From Anaerolineales bacterium UBA2200 (GTDB taxonomy: Bacteria > Chloroflexota > Anaerolineae > UBA2200), in assembly GCA_002327925.1 (NCBI GenBank), contig DCVA01000040.1:62001-126000 (forward strand): a DNA stretch of 64,000 bases. The letters run 5' to 3'. Both the position numbers and the translations under genes were made by a program. The stretch's first letter is position 1. Every line of letters starts with the position of its first letter. Below the pieces are notes generated by a model. The model was not told the origin of the DNA. It saw only the letters and a list, made by a program, of their open reading frames with translations, and ran no database searches. Below, piece after piece: positions 16,962-25,477 of the stretch.

Positions 16962-18387
16962 CGCCCCGGTCGTGGTCATTGGCGCCGGGCCGGCAGGCCT
17001 GGCTGCGGCGCACGAGCTGGTCACACGCGGGCTGCGGCCCCTGGTGCTGGAGAAGAGCAGCCAGGTCGGCGGCATTTCCCGCACCGAGGTGCACGACGGT
17101 TACCGCTTTGACATCGGCGGTCATCGCTTCTTCACCAAGGTTCCGGAAGTGCAGCGCCTTTGGGAAGGGATGCTGGGAGATGACTTTGTCAGGGTAGCGC
17201 GGTTGTCCCGCATCTACTACAGACGGCGTTTCTTCAACTACCCCATCAGTCTGTGGAATACGCTCAGCAATCTCGGCCTCTGGGAGAGCGGCATGATCCT
17301 GCTCAGCTTCCTCCGCTGGCAGGCACTGCCCTATAAAGAAGAAGAGAACTTTGAGCAGTGGGTGACCAATCGCTTTGGACGCCGCCTGTACCGTACCTTC
17401 TTCCAGGGCTATACCGAGAAGGTATGGGGCATCCCCTGCACTCAGATCCGGGCTGACTGGGCCGCACAGCGCATCCAGGGCCTCTCCCTGACTCAGGCGA
17501 TTCTCAATGCTATTGTTGGAACGGAGAGTGCCAAATCTCTCATCAGCGAGTTCCAGTATCCGCGGCTTGGTCCGGGGATGATGTGGGAACGCTTTGCGCA
17601 GACCATCGCGCGGAACGGCGGCGAAGTGTGGCTCAACAGCGAGGTGCTGCACCTGGAGCGCGCCGGCCAGCAGGTCACTCAGGTAGTGGTACGCAGAGGA
17701 ACGGAAATACAGACGGTGGCCGCGAGCCATGTACTGTCCAGCATGCCCCTGCCAGAACTGATCGCCGATCTGTCTCCGACGCCCCCCACAGAGGTGGCCC
17801 GCGCTTCACGGGCGCTGCGCCATCGTTCGTTCCTGATGGTGGGCTTGCGTGTCGCTCGCACCCCGCTCTTTCCGGACAACTGGGTGTATATCCAGGAACC
17901 GGAGGTGCAGGCCGGAAGGATCCAGAATTTCGGAAACTGGAGCCCCCTTCTCGTTCCTGTCGAGGGAAACAGCAGTCTGGGAATCGAGTACTTCTGCAAC
18001 GAGGGCGACGCCCTGTGGAATGCTGACGACGCGGACCTGGTCAGATTGGCCCGCCACGAGTTGGCCCAGATCGGACTGGCCGACGAGTCGGAGGTTCTGG
18101 CCGGCCCTGTGATCCGGCAGCCCAAGGCCTATCCCGTGTACGATCCGGAATATCGGGCGAATCTGAACCTGGTGCGAGGATTCCTGGCCGGGTTGGAGAA
18201 TCTGCAAACGATTGGCCGCAACGGGATGCATCGCTACAACAACATGGACCACTCCATGCTGACCGGCATCCTTGCCGCGCGCAACGTCCTGGGCGAGCAC
18301 AACGACCTGTGGGCAGTCAACACGGAAGATACCTATCACGAGCAGGTGCCCGACCACGCCGCTCGCGAGCATCGCGGGCTGTTCTGA
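16948..18387 (+). CDS. FAD-dependent oxidoreductase, UDP-galactopyranose mutase-like
   Basis: 479 residues. The FAD-binding motif VVVIGAGPAGLAAAHEL is at about 8-24. The family signature FDIGGHRFFTK follows, then the UGM/protoporphyrinogen-oxidase-like block YTEKVWGIP and the tail GRNGMHRYNNMDHSM. Such proteins in glycan clusters act on nucleotide sugars or polyprenyl-linked intermediates; the exact reaction is unknown. Translation is coupled to the upstream glycosyltransferase (14-bp overlap, GGGAGG ribosome site inside that gene). Confidence 0.85.
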   Translation: MVADSAPVVVIGAGPAGLAAAHELVTRGLRPLVLEKSSQVGGISRTEVHDGYRFDIGGHRFFTKVPEVQRLWEGMLGDDFVRVARLSRIYYRRRFFNYPISLWNTLSNLGLWESGMILLSFLRWQALPYKEEENFEQWVTNRFGRRLYRTFFQGYTEKVWGIPCTQIRADWAAQRIQGLSLTQAILNAIVGTESAKSLISEFQYPRLGPGMMWERFAQTIARNGGEVWLNSEVLHLERAGQQVTQVVVRRGTEIQTVAASHVLSSMPLPELIADLSPTPPTEVARASRALRHRSFLMVGLRVARTPLFPDNWVYIQEPEVQAGRIQNFGNWSPLLVPVEGNSSLGIEYFCNEGDALWNADDADLVRLARHELAQIGLADESEVLAGPVIRQPKAYPVYDPEYRANLNLVRGFLAGLENLQTIGRNGMHRYNNMDHSMLTGILAARNVLGEHNDLWAVNTEDTYHEQVPDHAAREHRGLF

Positions 18388-18435
18388 GCACTCAGCCGCT
18401 CCTTCGTGAGGCAATCGGGTTCCGCAGAGATACTG

Positions 18436-19551
18436 ATGGATGATTCCAGGTACCAGGTCCGGGCCTACCGTCCAGAGGACCGCCGGGCTGTGGCGGACCT
18501 TGTAGAGTGCCTCTACCACGGGGAGGCGTCGCGCCGGCTGGCCACTCTGCGCTGGAAGTACGAATCCAATCCATACGTTTCGTCGCCGCCGGCCTGCGTC
18601 GTGGACTACCCGGATAGATCTGCGCCGCGGGGCATCCCTCCAGTGGTAGGTTTTCTCGGCCTCACGGTCATGCGTTTCGCCTGCGAAGGCCAGCAGTTGC
18701 TGGTGCGTTCTCCAGGTGACGCAGCGGTGCACCCGGATCATCGTCGGCGGGGTATCCTGACGGAGATGACGCGTTGGTCGCGGCGCCAGGTCCAGGGCAG
18801 CTTTCCCCTCTACCTGACCACCACGGCGAATCGCCAGTCTTTGCCCGCCGCGCTGGGGGCCGGCTATTTTCCTCTCGCGTCCGGCGTCAGCCTCTGCCAC
18901 AGCACTGCGTCGGGACTTGAGCGCTATCTCCTCGCGAAGCGTCGCGGGCAGGGCTCGAGCGAGACGCGCACTCTCCTAGACCTTTGCGGATCAGACAAGC
19001 TCCCCCATAGTGAGGCGATTCGCGTCGAGCAAGCGCCAAGGCCTGACGCAATGGCGGCCCTGGCCGCCGATCACCCGGGAACGGCGAAACGCATCCGTCT
19101 GGTTCAGGACACGGCCTTCTTCCAGTGGCGCTACGGCAACCCACTCGGCAAGTACGTGTTTCTTTTCCAGGAGGCGCGGGGCCGGCCGGTCGGCTACCTG
19201 GTCCTGGGTCTGGGCAGGAACCCCCAACGTGCCCACATCCTCGACTATGGTGCCGATCCGGAGGCGACGCTCAGCCTGGTGCGTTATGTCATCAGATCAC
19301 GCCTGGCTGGCATTCTCTCCGTCCCCCTCTGGGGATTGGATTGCGAGCTGGCTTCCAACCTGACAAAGCTGGGCTTTGGGCAGGGTGGGCCGGCGGGCTG
19401 GCTGGTCAATCACGGCCCGCGGCATGATCTGCCCATCCTCGTCCGCCCTGGTAGCGAGCTTCCGGTGGCCGAGGACTGGTTCGTCGATGGTGTCGACGTA
19501 CGGCACCCGGGCAATTGGTGTCTCAAGCCCATCGTGTCGGACGCCGCCTAG
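18436..19551 (+). CDS. GNAT-like N-acyltransferase
   Basis: 371 residues from the ATG at 18436; an in-frame GTG at 18406 is an alternative start. The first half has a GNAT core: VRAYRPEDRRAVADLV, a strand pair, then the acyl-CoA loop VHPDHRRRGILTEM (about 98-111). The second half resembles a second, degenerate acyltransferase domain (DTAFFQWRYGNP, then VGYLVLGLGR). Such two-domain proteins occur in polysaccharide loci. It could acylate a sugar amine or accept a carrier-bound acyl or peptidyl group from the NRPS proteins encoded downstream; that is inference. Confidence 0.75.
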   Translation: MDDSRYQVRAYRPEDRRAVADLVECLYHGEASRRLATLRWKYESNPYVSSPPACVVDYPDRSAPRGIPPVVGFLGLTVMRFACEGQQLLVRSPGDAAVHPDHRRRGILTEMTRWSRRQVQGSFPLYLTTTANRQSLPAALGAGYFPLASGVSLCHSTASGLERYLLAKRRGQGSSETRTLLDLCGSDKLPHSEAIRVEQAPRPDAMAALAADHPGTAKRIRLVQDTAFFQWRYGNPLGKYVFLFQEARGRPVGYLVLGLGRNPQRAHILDYGADPEATLSLVRYVIRSRLAGILSVPLWGLDCELASNLTKLGFGQGGPAGWLVNHGPRHDLPILVRPGSELPVAEDWFVDGVDVRHPGNWCLKPIVSDAA

Positions 19552-19563
19552 GAGGATCGAGTC

Positions 19564-20355
19564 TTGATCGCACGCGTACCGGTCCTGACATTCCACGACA
19601 TCAGCTCGAGCGATGGGGTCATCTCCCTGGCCCCTGCCCTTTTCGAGCGCATGCTGGCCACACTCACCTCCGCCGGATGGAGGTGTCTCGGTTTAGAGGA
19701 TCTCGCAGCCCTGCTGACATCGGGCCGTGAGCTGCCTGGGCGCACGTTCTGTATCACGTTTGATGATGGCTTTCAGTCTGTGTACGAAAACGCCCTCCCT
19801 GTCCTGCAGCGTTTGGGGCTGACGGCTACGGTCTTTGTTCTGGTGGGTGACCCGGAGGAGGCACGGACGTCCGTCCCCCCCCCGGTCTGGAAAGGGCACG
19901 CGCTGATGAGCTGGAGTCAGTTGCGCGACCTGCACGGCCACGGTATTTCCCTGGGCGCTCACACTCTCTCCCATCCAGACCTGACTCTCCTCACGCCGCA
20001 GCAAGTCGTGAGGGAGGCGCTCGGCTCTCGCCGCGTCCTGGCCGGCCGCCTGGATGTCCCCGAGACAGCGATTGTCGCCTTTGCCTACCCCTATGGGCGT
20101 AGCAATGCAGCCGTACGCGCTCTGCTTCGCCCTCACTTCGCCTGTGCCTGCAGCGACTATCTCGGGTTCGTGACTGCCCGGAGCGACGTCGCTGCACTGC
20201 CGCGGCTCGATTCGTACTACCTGCGCCATCCTGCGATGGTCGACCTGATGCCCGGACGCTGGCTGCTACCCTACATCATGGCTGTTTCTCTGCCGCGGCT
20301 GGCGCGTCGGGCGCTGGTTTCTGCTTTGCACCCACGCCCGCCGGCGAGGCGCTAA
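19564..20355 (+). CDS. Polysaccharide deacetylase (CE4 family)
   Basis: 263 residues from a TTG at 19564; AGGAGG overlaps the stop codon of the upstream gene. The CE4 motifs are clear: TFDDG (Asp67, Asp68) and the zinc-binding LGAHTLSHPDL (His133, His137), followed by AFAYPYGR. These enzymes remove N-acetyl groups from amino sugars. Here a free amine could serve as acceptor for the acyl or peptidyl unit made by the neighbouring NRPS proteins (inference). A hydrophobic segment near 235-250 may associate with the membrane. Confidence 0.9.
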   Translation: MIARVPVLTFHDISSSDGVISLAPALFERMLATLTSAGWRCLGLEDLAALLTSGRELPGRTFCITFDDGFQSVYENALPVLQRLGLTATVFVLVGDPEEARTSVPPPVWKGHALMSWSQLRDLHGHGISLGAHTLSHPDLTLLTPQQVVREALGSRRVLAGRLDVPETAIVAFAYPYGRSNAAVRALLRPHFACACSDYLGFVTARSDVAALPRLDSYYLRHPAMVDLMPGRWLLPYIMAVSLPRLARRALVSALHPRPPARR

Positions 20356-20356
20356 G

Positions 20357-21118
20357 ATGGCCCTGACCACCGGTTTTCTGTGGCCCCTGCCTCCACTCGC
20401 TGCAAGGGCTGACCCGGAAGAGGTTCACGTCTGGCGCATTCCGCTCACGCCGCCGCGGCCTGAAGAGGCAAGCAGCCTGTCTCCCGAAGAGCTGGAGCGC
20501 GCTTCGCATTACTACCTGGCAAGGGACCGCGATCGCTTTGTGACGGCCCGCGCGTCGTTGCGCTCTATTCTCGGGGGTTATCTGGACTCGGATGCGTCCC
20601 AGATCGGCCTGCGTCAGACGCCGTGGGGAAGACCCGAGCTCGATCCCGCCGTGCATCGCCAGGAAGCCAGGTGCGCTCTCGATTTCAACCTGACCCACTC
20701 AGGAAACCTGGCCCTTCTCGCGGTGACCTCGGGACGGAAGATTGGCATCGACCTTGAACAGATTCGCCCCCAGGTGGTGGAGGACGCTTTGCTGCCGCAC
20801 GTTTGCTCCGCCAGCGAGCTATCCCTGCTGCTGTCGCTGCAGGGTGAAGAGCGCGTGGCCGCCTTCTTTCGCTGCTGGACGCGCAAAGAATCGTATTTGA
20901 AGGCCAGGGGCGAAGGGCTTATACTGGCACTGACATCCGTGTCCGTCTCCCTGGGGAAAGATGAGACTCCGGTGCTGCGCTCCGTGGCAGGTGATCCGGA
21001 CGAGGTCAGCCGCTGGTCTCTGGTGGATCTGTCACCCGAGCCCGGCTTTGCTGCCTGCCTTGCAGTGAGCGCGAGCACAGCAGATATCCGCGTGCGCCAA
21101 TGGAGGATGGATCGATGA
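20357..21118 (+). CDS. 4'-phosphopantetheinyl transferase, Sfp type
   Basis: 253 residues. Sfp-type motifs are complete: FNLTHSG (110-116), the magnesium-binding GIDLEQ (Asp132, Glu134) and WTRKESYLKA (Trp174, Glu178, Lys182). The enzyme attaches the phosphopantetheine arm to carrier-protein serines. The four PCP domains encoded just downstream (one gene with two, two genes with one each) are the obvious substrates. It starts 1 bp after the deacetylase stop and overlaps the MbtH gene by 4 bp (ATGA). Confidence 0.93.
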   Translation: MALTTGFLWPLPPLAARADPEEVHVWRIPLTPPRPEEASSLSPEELERASHYYLARDRDRFVTARASLRSILGGYLDSDASQIGLRQTPWGRPELDPAVHRQEARCALDFNLTHSGNLALLAVTSGRKIGIDLEQIRPQVVEDALLPHVCSASELSLLLSLQGEERVAAFFRCWTRKESYLKARGEGLILALTSVSVSLGKDETPVLRSVAGDPDEVSRWSLVDLSPEPGFAACLAVSASTADIRVRQWRMDR

Positions 21119-21327
21119 GTGTAGAGACGCAGGAGTCGCTGATCTACAAAGTCGTGTTGAATCATGAGGAGCAGTATTCCATCTGGCCTGCCGACCGCCA
21201 GAACCCACCGGGCTGGCGCGATGCCGGGAAGAGCGGTACCCGTGCCGAGTGCCTGGAGTACATCAAGCAGGTCTGGACCGACATGCGCCCCTTGAGCGTG
21301 CGCCGCAGAATGGAGGATCAAGCCTAG
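21115..21327 (+). CDS. MbtH-like protein
   Basis: 70 residues; the ATG at 21115 overlaps the upstream stop as ATGA and has GGAGG upstream. It carries the MbtH pattern: YKVVLNHEEQYSIWP, then PPGWRDAGKSG, then CLEYIKQVWTDMRPLSVR. MbtH proteins bind NRPS adenylation domains and are often needed for their solubility or activity. Its position directly before three adenylation-domain genes fits that role. Confidence 0.93.
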   Translation: MSVETQESLIYKVVLNHEEQYSIWPADRQNPPGWRDAGKSGTRAECLEYIKQVWTDMRPLSVRRRMEDQA

Positions 21328-21400
21328 TTCGGGAAGGCAGCGAATCGGAGTGGCTTTGCCCCTCTGACCCACTGCTGCCCGTTGCCGGCGTTCAGCGAGG

Positions 21401-23527
21401 ATGAACGATCATGCTATGCCAGCGCCAATGACGATTCCCCGCATCCTGTCGACCTGGGCGGAGCTCGCGCCGATGGCGCCTGCGATATGCGCTCCCGGGC
21501 GGCCGGCCATGGGCTATGCCGCCCTATGGCGTCAGGTACAGGACGTCTCCCGTCAACTCCGGGAACTCGGGATAGGCCGCACCGACCGCCTGGCGCTCCT
21601 TATGCCCGGCGGACCCGAGATGGCCGCAGCCTTTCTCGCGGCCTGCTCAACCTGCGTTGCCGTACCGCTGAATCCCAAACTGGCCGAGAACGAGCTCGGG
21701 ACTCTTCTCTCCGACCTAGAGCCAGCGCTCGTGATGACCATGAGCCTCCCTGCGCTCAAGCTGCAAGTCCCGGTGCTCACCTTGGCGGCTGCCAACGGAG
21801 ATGCTGATCCGGCCGGAACGTTCTCGGTCACCCCTCCGGGTTCCACGGCCGCTGTCGAGAGGGTGACGGTGGATGACAGGCGTGTCCAGCCACAAAATGC
21901 CCATCCAGACGACATCGCCCTCTTGCTCTCGACATCCGGCACCACCTCACGTCCCAAGCTGGTGCCACTCACGCACGGCAATCTCTGCTCGTCGGCGGCC
22001 AGCATAGCCTCCACCCTGCAGCTCACTTCCGCCGACCGCTGTCTCGGTGTCCTGCCCCTGTTCCACATACACGGCCTGGTTGCCGCGCTGCTGGCATCGC
22101 TCCTGGCAGGTGGCGGCACTTGCTGCACGCCCGGCATCAGCGCAGGTGCGTTTTCTGAGTGGCTCGAGAGCTGTCGTCCTACCTGGTACACAGCAGTACC
22201 GGCCATTCACCAGGCCGTTCTCTCCTCCATCCATGCCCGGGAGCCCAGGTCCACGCTGCGCCTCATCCGCTCGTCATCCGCCCCCCTGCCGCTTCGGATT
22301 CTATCTCGACTGGAGGAGACATTCGGCGTGCCGGTCATCGAGGCATACGGAATGACAGAGGCATCTCACCAGGTGGCCTCCAACCCTCTGCCACCGCTCG
22401 CACGCAAACCCGGCTCTGTGGGTCTTCCTGCCGGGCCGGAGGTGATCATTCTCGACTCAGCCGGCAGCCCGGTTCGACGCGGAGACGTCGGCGAGGTCGC
22501 CGTGCGTGGACCGGGCGTGATGGCCGGATACTTGGACAACCCACTCGCCAATGCAAGCGCCTTTTCCGACGGCTGGTTCCGCACTGGCGACCTGGGACGA
22601 TTCGATGATGACGGGTACTTGTTTCTTCAGGGTCGCTTGAAGGAAGTCATTAACCGGGGCGGCGAAAAGGTCAATCCCTTCGTCGTGGACCGCGCCCTGC
22701 TCGAGCATCCGGGAGTGAGCCGCGCCGCCACCTTCGCCGTGGCCCATCCCACCCTGGGCGAAGACGTGGCCTGCGCCGTCGTACCGCGATCCACAGACGC
22801 GCCCTCCGAGGCTGAGCTGCGCTCCTTCCTCTTTGACCGACTCTCGGCCCACGAGGTACCCTCCAGACTACTGGTGGTCTCAGATATTCCATCCGGTCCA
22901 ACAGGCAAGGTCCAGCGCCGGCTTCTGGCGGCAGCGCTGTCTGACCAGCTGCAGGAACCCTATGTCGCTCCCCGCGATTCTTTGGAGCGAACCCTGGCGG
23001 GCCTGTGGGAGCAGATGCTCGACCTGCCGCGAGTGGGGATCAATGACAACTTTTTCTCTCTGGGGGGCGATTCGCTGCAGGGTACCAGACTGACGGCGCG
23101 GATCCGTGCGATCCTTGGCGTCGAGCTGGCCCCCGGTACACTCTTTCGCTCACCCACCATCTCCGACCTGGCTCAGCACATCAGACCCTGTCTCGACCCT
23201 TCTGCGGCGACCCGTCCCGCCGCCTCGTCGGCTGAGCAGGGATCGCTCCCCAGGACGCCGCCAGCTTCCGCGCCGGTCATACGCCGTGCTCCTCTGGAGC
23301 AGGAGCTGGCAGCCTTGGCTGCAGCCGTGCTCAATCTGCCGGGTTTGGGAGTCGATGACAATCTCCTGGTGGGGGGCGCAGAATCCCTGGAGCTTGGCCA
23401 GCTCCTCATTCGGGTTCAACAAGTCTATGGCGTCACCATCAGCCTGCGCGCTTTCTTCCAGGCGCCGACCATTGCGGGCCTGGCCAAGCTGATCGAGCAG
23501 AATCGAGGAGAGCACGGTGTGCACTGA
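21401..23527 (+). CDS. Acyl/aminoacyl-AMP ligase with two carrier domains (A-PCP-PCP)
   Basis: 708 residues. The adenylation domain (about 10-515) has the P-loop STSGTTSRPKLVP (177-189), AYGMTEA (about 313-319), the FRTGDLGRFDDDGY block and the catalytic Lys in GPTGKVQ. It resembles acyl-CoA-ligase-type (oxalate-CoA-ligase-like) enzymes more than classical amino-acid domains, so a carboxylic acid starter is plausible. Two carrier domains follow, with phosphopantetheine serines in LGGDSLQ (about 555) and GGAESLE (about 660). A Pro/Ala/Ser linker separates them. Tandem carriers without a condensation domain are unusual. The start is uncertain: ATG at 21416 is also possible. Confidence 0.88.
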   Translation: MNDHAMPAPMTIPRILSTWAELAPMAPAICAPGRPAMGYAALWRQVQDVSRQLRELGIGRTDRLALLMPGGPEMAAAFLAACSTCVAVPLNPKLAENELGTLLSDLEPALVMTMSLPALKLQVPVLTLAAANGDADPAGTFSVTPPGSTAAVERVTVDDRRVQPQNAHPDDIALLLSTSGTTSRPKLVPLTHGNLCSSAASIASTLQLTSADRCLGVLPLFHIHGLVAALLASLLAGGGTCCTPGISAGAFSEWLESCRPTWYTAVPAIHQAVLSSIHAREPRSTLRLIRSSSAPLPLRILSRLEETFGVPVIEAYGMTEASHQVASNPLPPLARKPGSVGLPAGPEVIILDSAGSPVRRGDVGEVAVRGPGVMAGYLDNPLANASAFSDGWFRTGDLGRFDDDGYLFLQGRLKEVINRGGEKVNPFVVDRALLEHPGVSRAATFAVAHPTLGEDVACAVVPRSTDAPSEAELRSFLFDRLSAHEVPSRLLVVSDIPSGPTGKVQRRLLAAALSDQLQEPYVAPRDSLERTLAGLWEQMLDLPRVGINDNFFSLGGDSLQGTRLTARIRAILGVELAPGTLFRSPTISDLAQHIRPCLDPSAATRPAASSAEQGSLPRTPPASAPVIRRAPLEQELAALAAAVLNLPGLGVDDNLLVGGAESLELGQLLIRVQQVYGVTISLRAFFQAPTIAGLAKLIEQNRGEHGVH

Positions 23528-23584
23528 TCAGGACACCACCCTGGACACCCCCAAGAGCCCCGTTGTCCGGCCAGGCGGCCGGCA

Positions 23585-25477
23585 GTGAGCCTGCGCGACG
23601 CTGGCGGCTCGAATATGGCACATCCCGGAACGCTCATGACGCGTTTCGACTGGGTAGCGGATCACTACTCGCATCAAGCAGCCATCGTTGACTCGCAGGA
23701 CCAGTGGACCTATGAGCAACTCAAACAACAGGCCGACGCCATCTCAGATCTGATTGTGACCGACGGCGACTCTGCCAGTGAGCCAGTGGCCTTGCTGCTG
23801 GGCAACGGTCCGCGCATGATCGCCGCCATGCTGGCGGTACTGAGGGTCGGAAGGTTCTATATGCCGCTCGATCCGGCAAGTCCACCGGCCAGGCTTGAGG
23901 CGATTGTAGAAGACTCAGCTTCAACGCTCTTGGTCACTGACCGGGAGAATTTACCTTCTGCCCTGTCCCTCAGAGACCACATGGGTTCACTGGGAGCGCT
24001 CATTAGAGTGGTCAATGTGGAGCAACTCCCCCCGTGCGCCCCTGACGCGGACCGGCGTCCGGCGGCTGACCCGGACGGGTTCGCCTGGCTGCTTTACACC
24101 TCCGGGTCGACGGGCAAGCCGAAGGGTGTTCTGCAGACCCATCGCAACGTCCTCCAGTACGTCTCCAACTACACAGAGGGCCTCCGGATCAGGTCGACAG
24201 ACCGATACGCACTGCTCTTCTCCTGCGCGGTGAACGCGGGGGCCCACGTGATCTATAGTACTCTGCTCAACGGGGCAACGCTGTGTCTCTATGACCCACG
24301 CAGGCAAGGCCTGTCTGCACTTCCGGAATGGCTCGAAGATCGGCAGATCTCTCTGTACGCCTCCGTCCCCACCCTGTTCCGCAACTGGATTCAGCACCTG
24401 ACCCCCGGGCGGTCGCTCCCGAGACTGCGCGCTGTGATGATGTACGGCGAGCCCGTCTATGACAGGGACCTGACGTTATTCCGAACGCTCCAGGCGCCGG
24501 GTTGTGTGTTCGTGAATCGCCTTGGCAGCACCGAGACGGGATCCACCCTGTGGTACTTTGCCAAACAGGACACGCCCTCGTGCGGCGCGCACGTTCCGGT
24601 TGGATATCCGGTTGCGGGGAACGAAATCCTTCTGCAAGATGACGCCGGGGAGGCCGTCCCTGCGGGTGAGATTGGAGAAATCGTTGTCCGAAGCCGCTAT
24701 CTCTCGCCCGGCTACTGGCGTCTACCCGAGCTCACTGCGCGCTTGTTTCGCCCTGATCCCTCGGGCAGGAACGTGCGCCTCTTCCACACGGGAGATCTCG
24801 GAAGAGTTCTTCCCGATGGGCGCGTGGTGTGCCTGGGAAGGCGCGACTTTCAGATCAAGATCCGTGGCTATCGTGTCGAGCCGGCCGAACTCGAGTCGGC
24901 CCTGCTGAAGCACCCCGGGGTGAAGGAGGCTCTGGTGCTTGGCCGGGTCGCTTCGAGCGGTGATGCGCGTCTCGCCGCCTACTACATCCCGGCGGACGGC
25001 TCACCTCCCACGGGCAGTGAGCTGCGCCGCTGGATGGTGCCGCTGCTGCCCGATTACATGGTTCCCTCCTTCTTCGTGAGTCTCGCCGCGTGGCCCCTGG
25101 CTCCGAACGGCAAGATCGACCGCCGCGCTCTGCCTCCGCCCGGTCACGAGCGGCCCGAAATGGATGCGGCGTTTGCCGCTCCACGTTCCGCTCTGGAGAA
25201 GGAAGTGGCCGCCGTGTGGCAACAGGTCCTTGAACTGGAGCCGATTGGCGTGAACGACCCGTTCCTCGAGCTCGGCGGGACTTCTCTGCTGGCCATGCGC
25301 ATACTGGCGAGGCTGTTCGACCGCTACCGAGTTCGCCTGCCGTTGCGCTGGCTCATGGAGGCGCCCACCGTGGCCATGCTGGCGAAAGCTGTGTCGGCTG
25401 CAATCACCGAGCGCGAGGAAGGGAAGGGCACGGCCAACCAGAATGGTGTCCCCGACGACACTCGGGAGGCTCAATGA
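23585..25477 (+). CDS. NRPS-like protein, A-PCP
   Basis: 630 residues from a GTG; ATGs at 23615 and 23639 are alternative starts. The adenylation domain carries YTSGSTGKPKG (about 170-180), GSTETG in place of the usual GPTE (about 313), HTGDLGRVLPDGR, KIRGYRVE and the catalytic Lys in NGKIDRR (about 510). In my hand alignment to GrsA the Asp that binds the amino group of alpha-amino acids (Asp235) is Asn, so the substrate may not be an ordinary alpha-amino acid. The PCP has its serine in LGGTSLLAM (about 564). The stop overlaps the next NRPS gene (ATGA), so the two are co-translated. Confidence 0.88.
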   Translation: MSLRDAGGSNMAHPGTLMTRFDWVADHYSHQAAIVDSQDQWTYEQLKQQADAISDLIVTDGDSASEPVALLLGNGPRMIAAMLAVLRVGRFYMPLDPASPPARLEAIVEDSASTLLVTDRENLPSALSLRDHMGSLGALIRVVNVEQLPPCAPDADRRPAADPDGFAWLLYTSGSTGKPKGVLQTHRNVLQYVSNYTEGLRIRSTDRYALLFSCAVNAGAHVIYSTLLNGATLCLYDPRRQGLSALPEWLEDRQISLYASVPTLFRNWIQHLTPGRSLPRLRAVMMYGEPVYDRDLTLFRTLQAPGCVFVNRLGSTETGSTLWYFAKQDTPSCGAHVPVGYPVAGNEILLQDDAGEAVPAGEIGEIVVRSRYLSPGYWRLPELTARLFRPDPSGRNVRLFHTGDLGRVLPDGRVVCLGRRDFQIKIRGYRVEPAELESALLKHPGVKEALVLGRVASSGDARLAAYYIPADGSPPTGSELRRWMVPLLPDYMVPSFFVSLAAWPLAPNGKIDRRALPPPGHERPEMDAAFAAPRSALEKEVAAVWQQVLELEPIGVNDPFLELGGTSLLAMRILARLFDRYRVRLPLRWLMEAPTVAMLAKAVSAAITEREEGKGTANQNGVPDDTREAQ

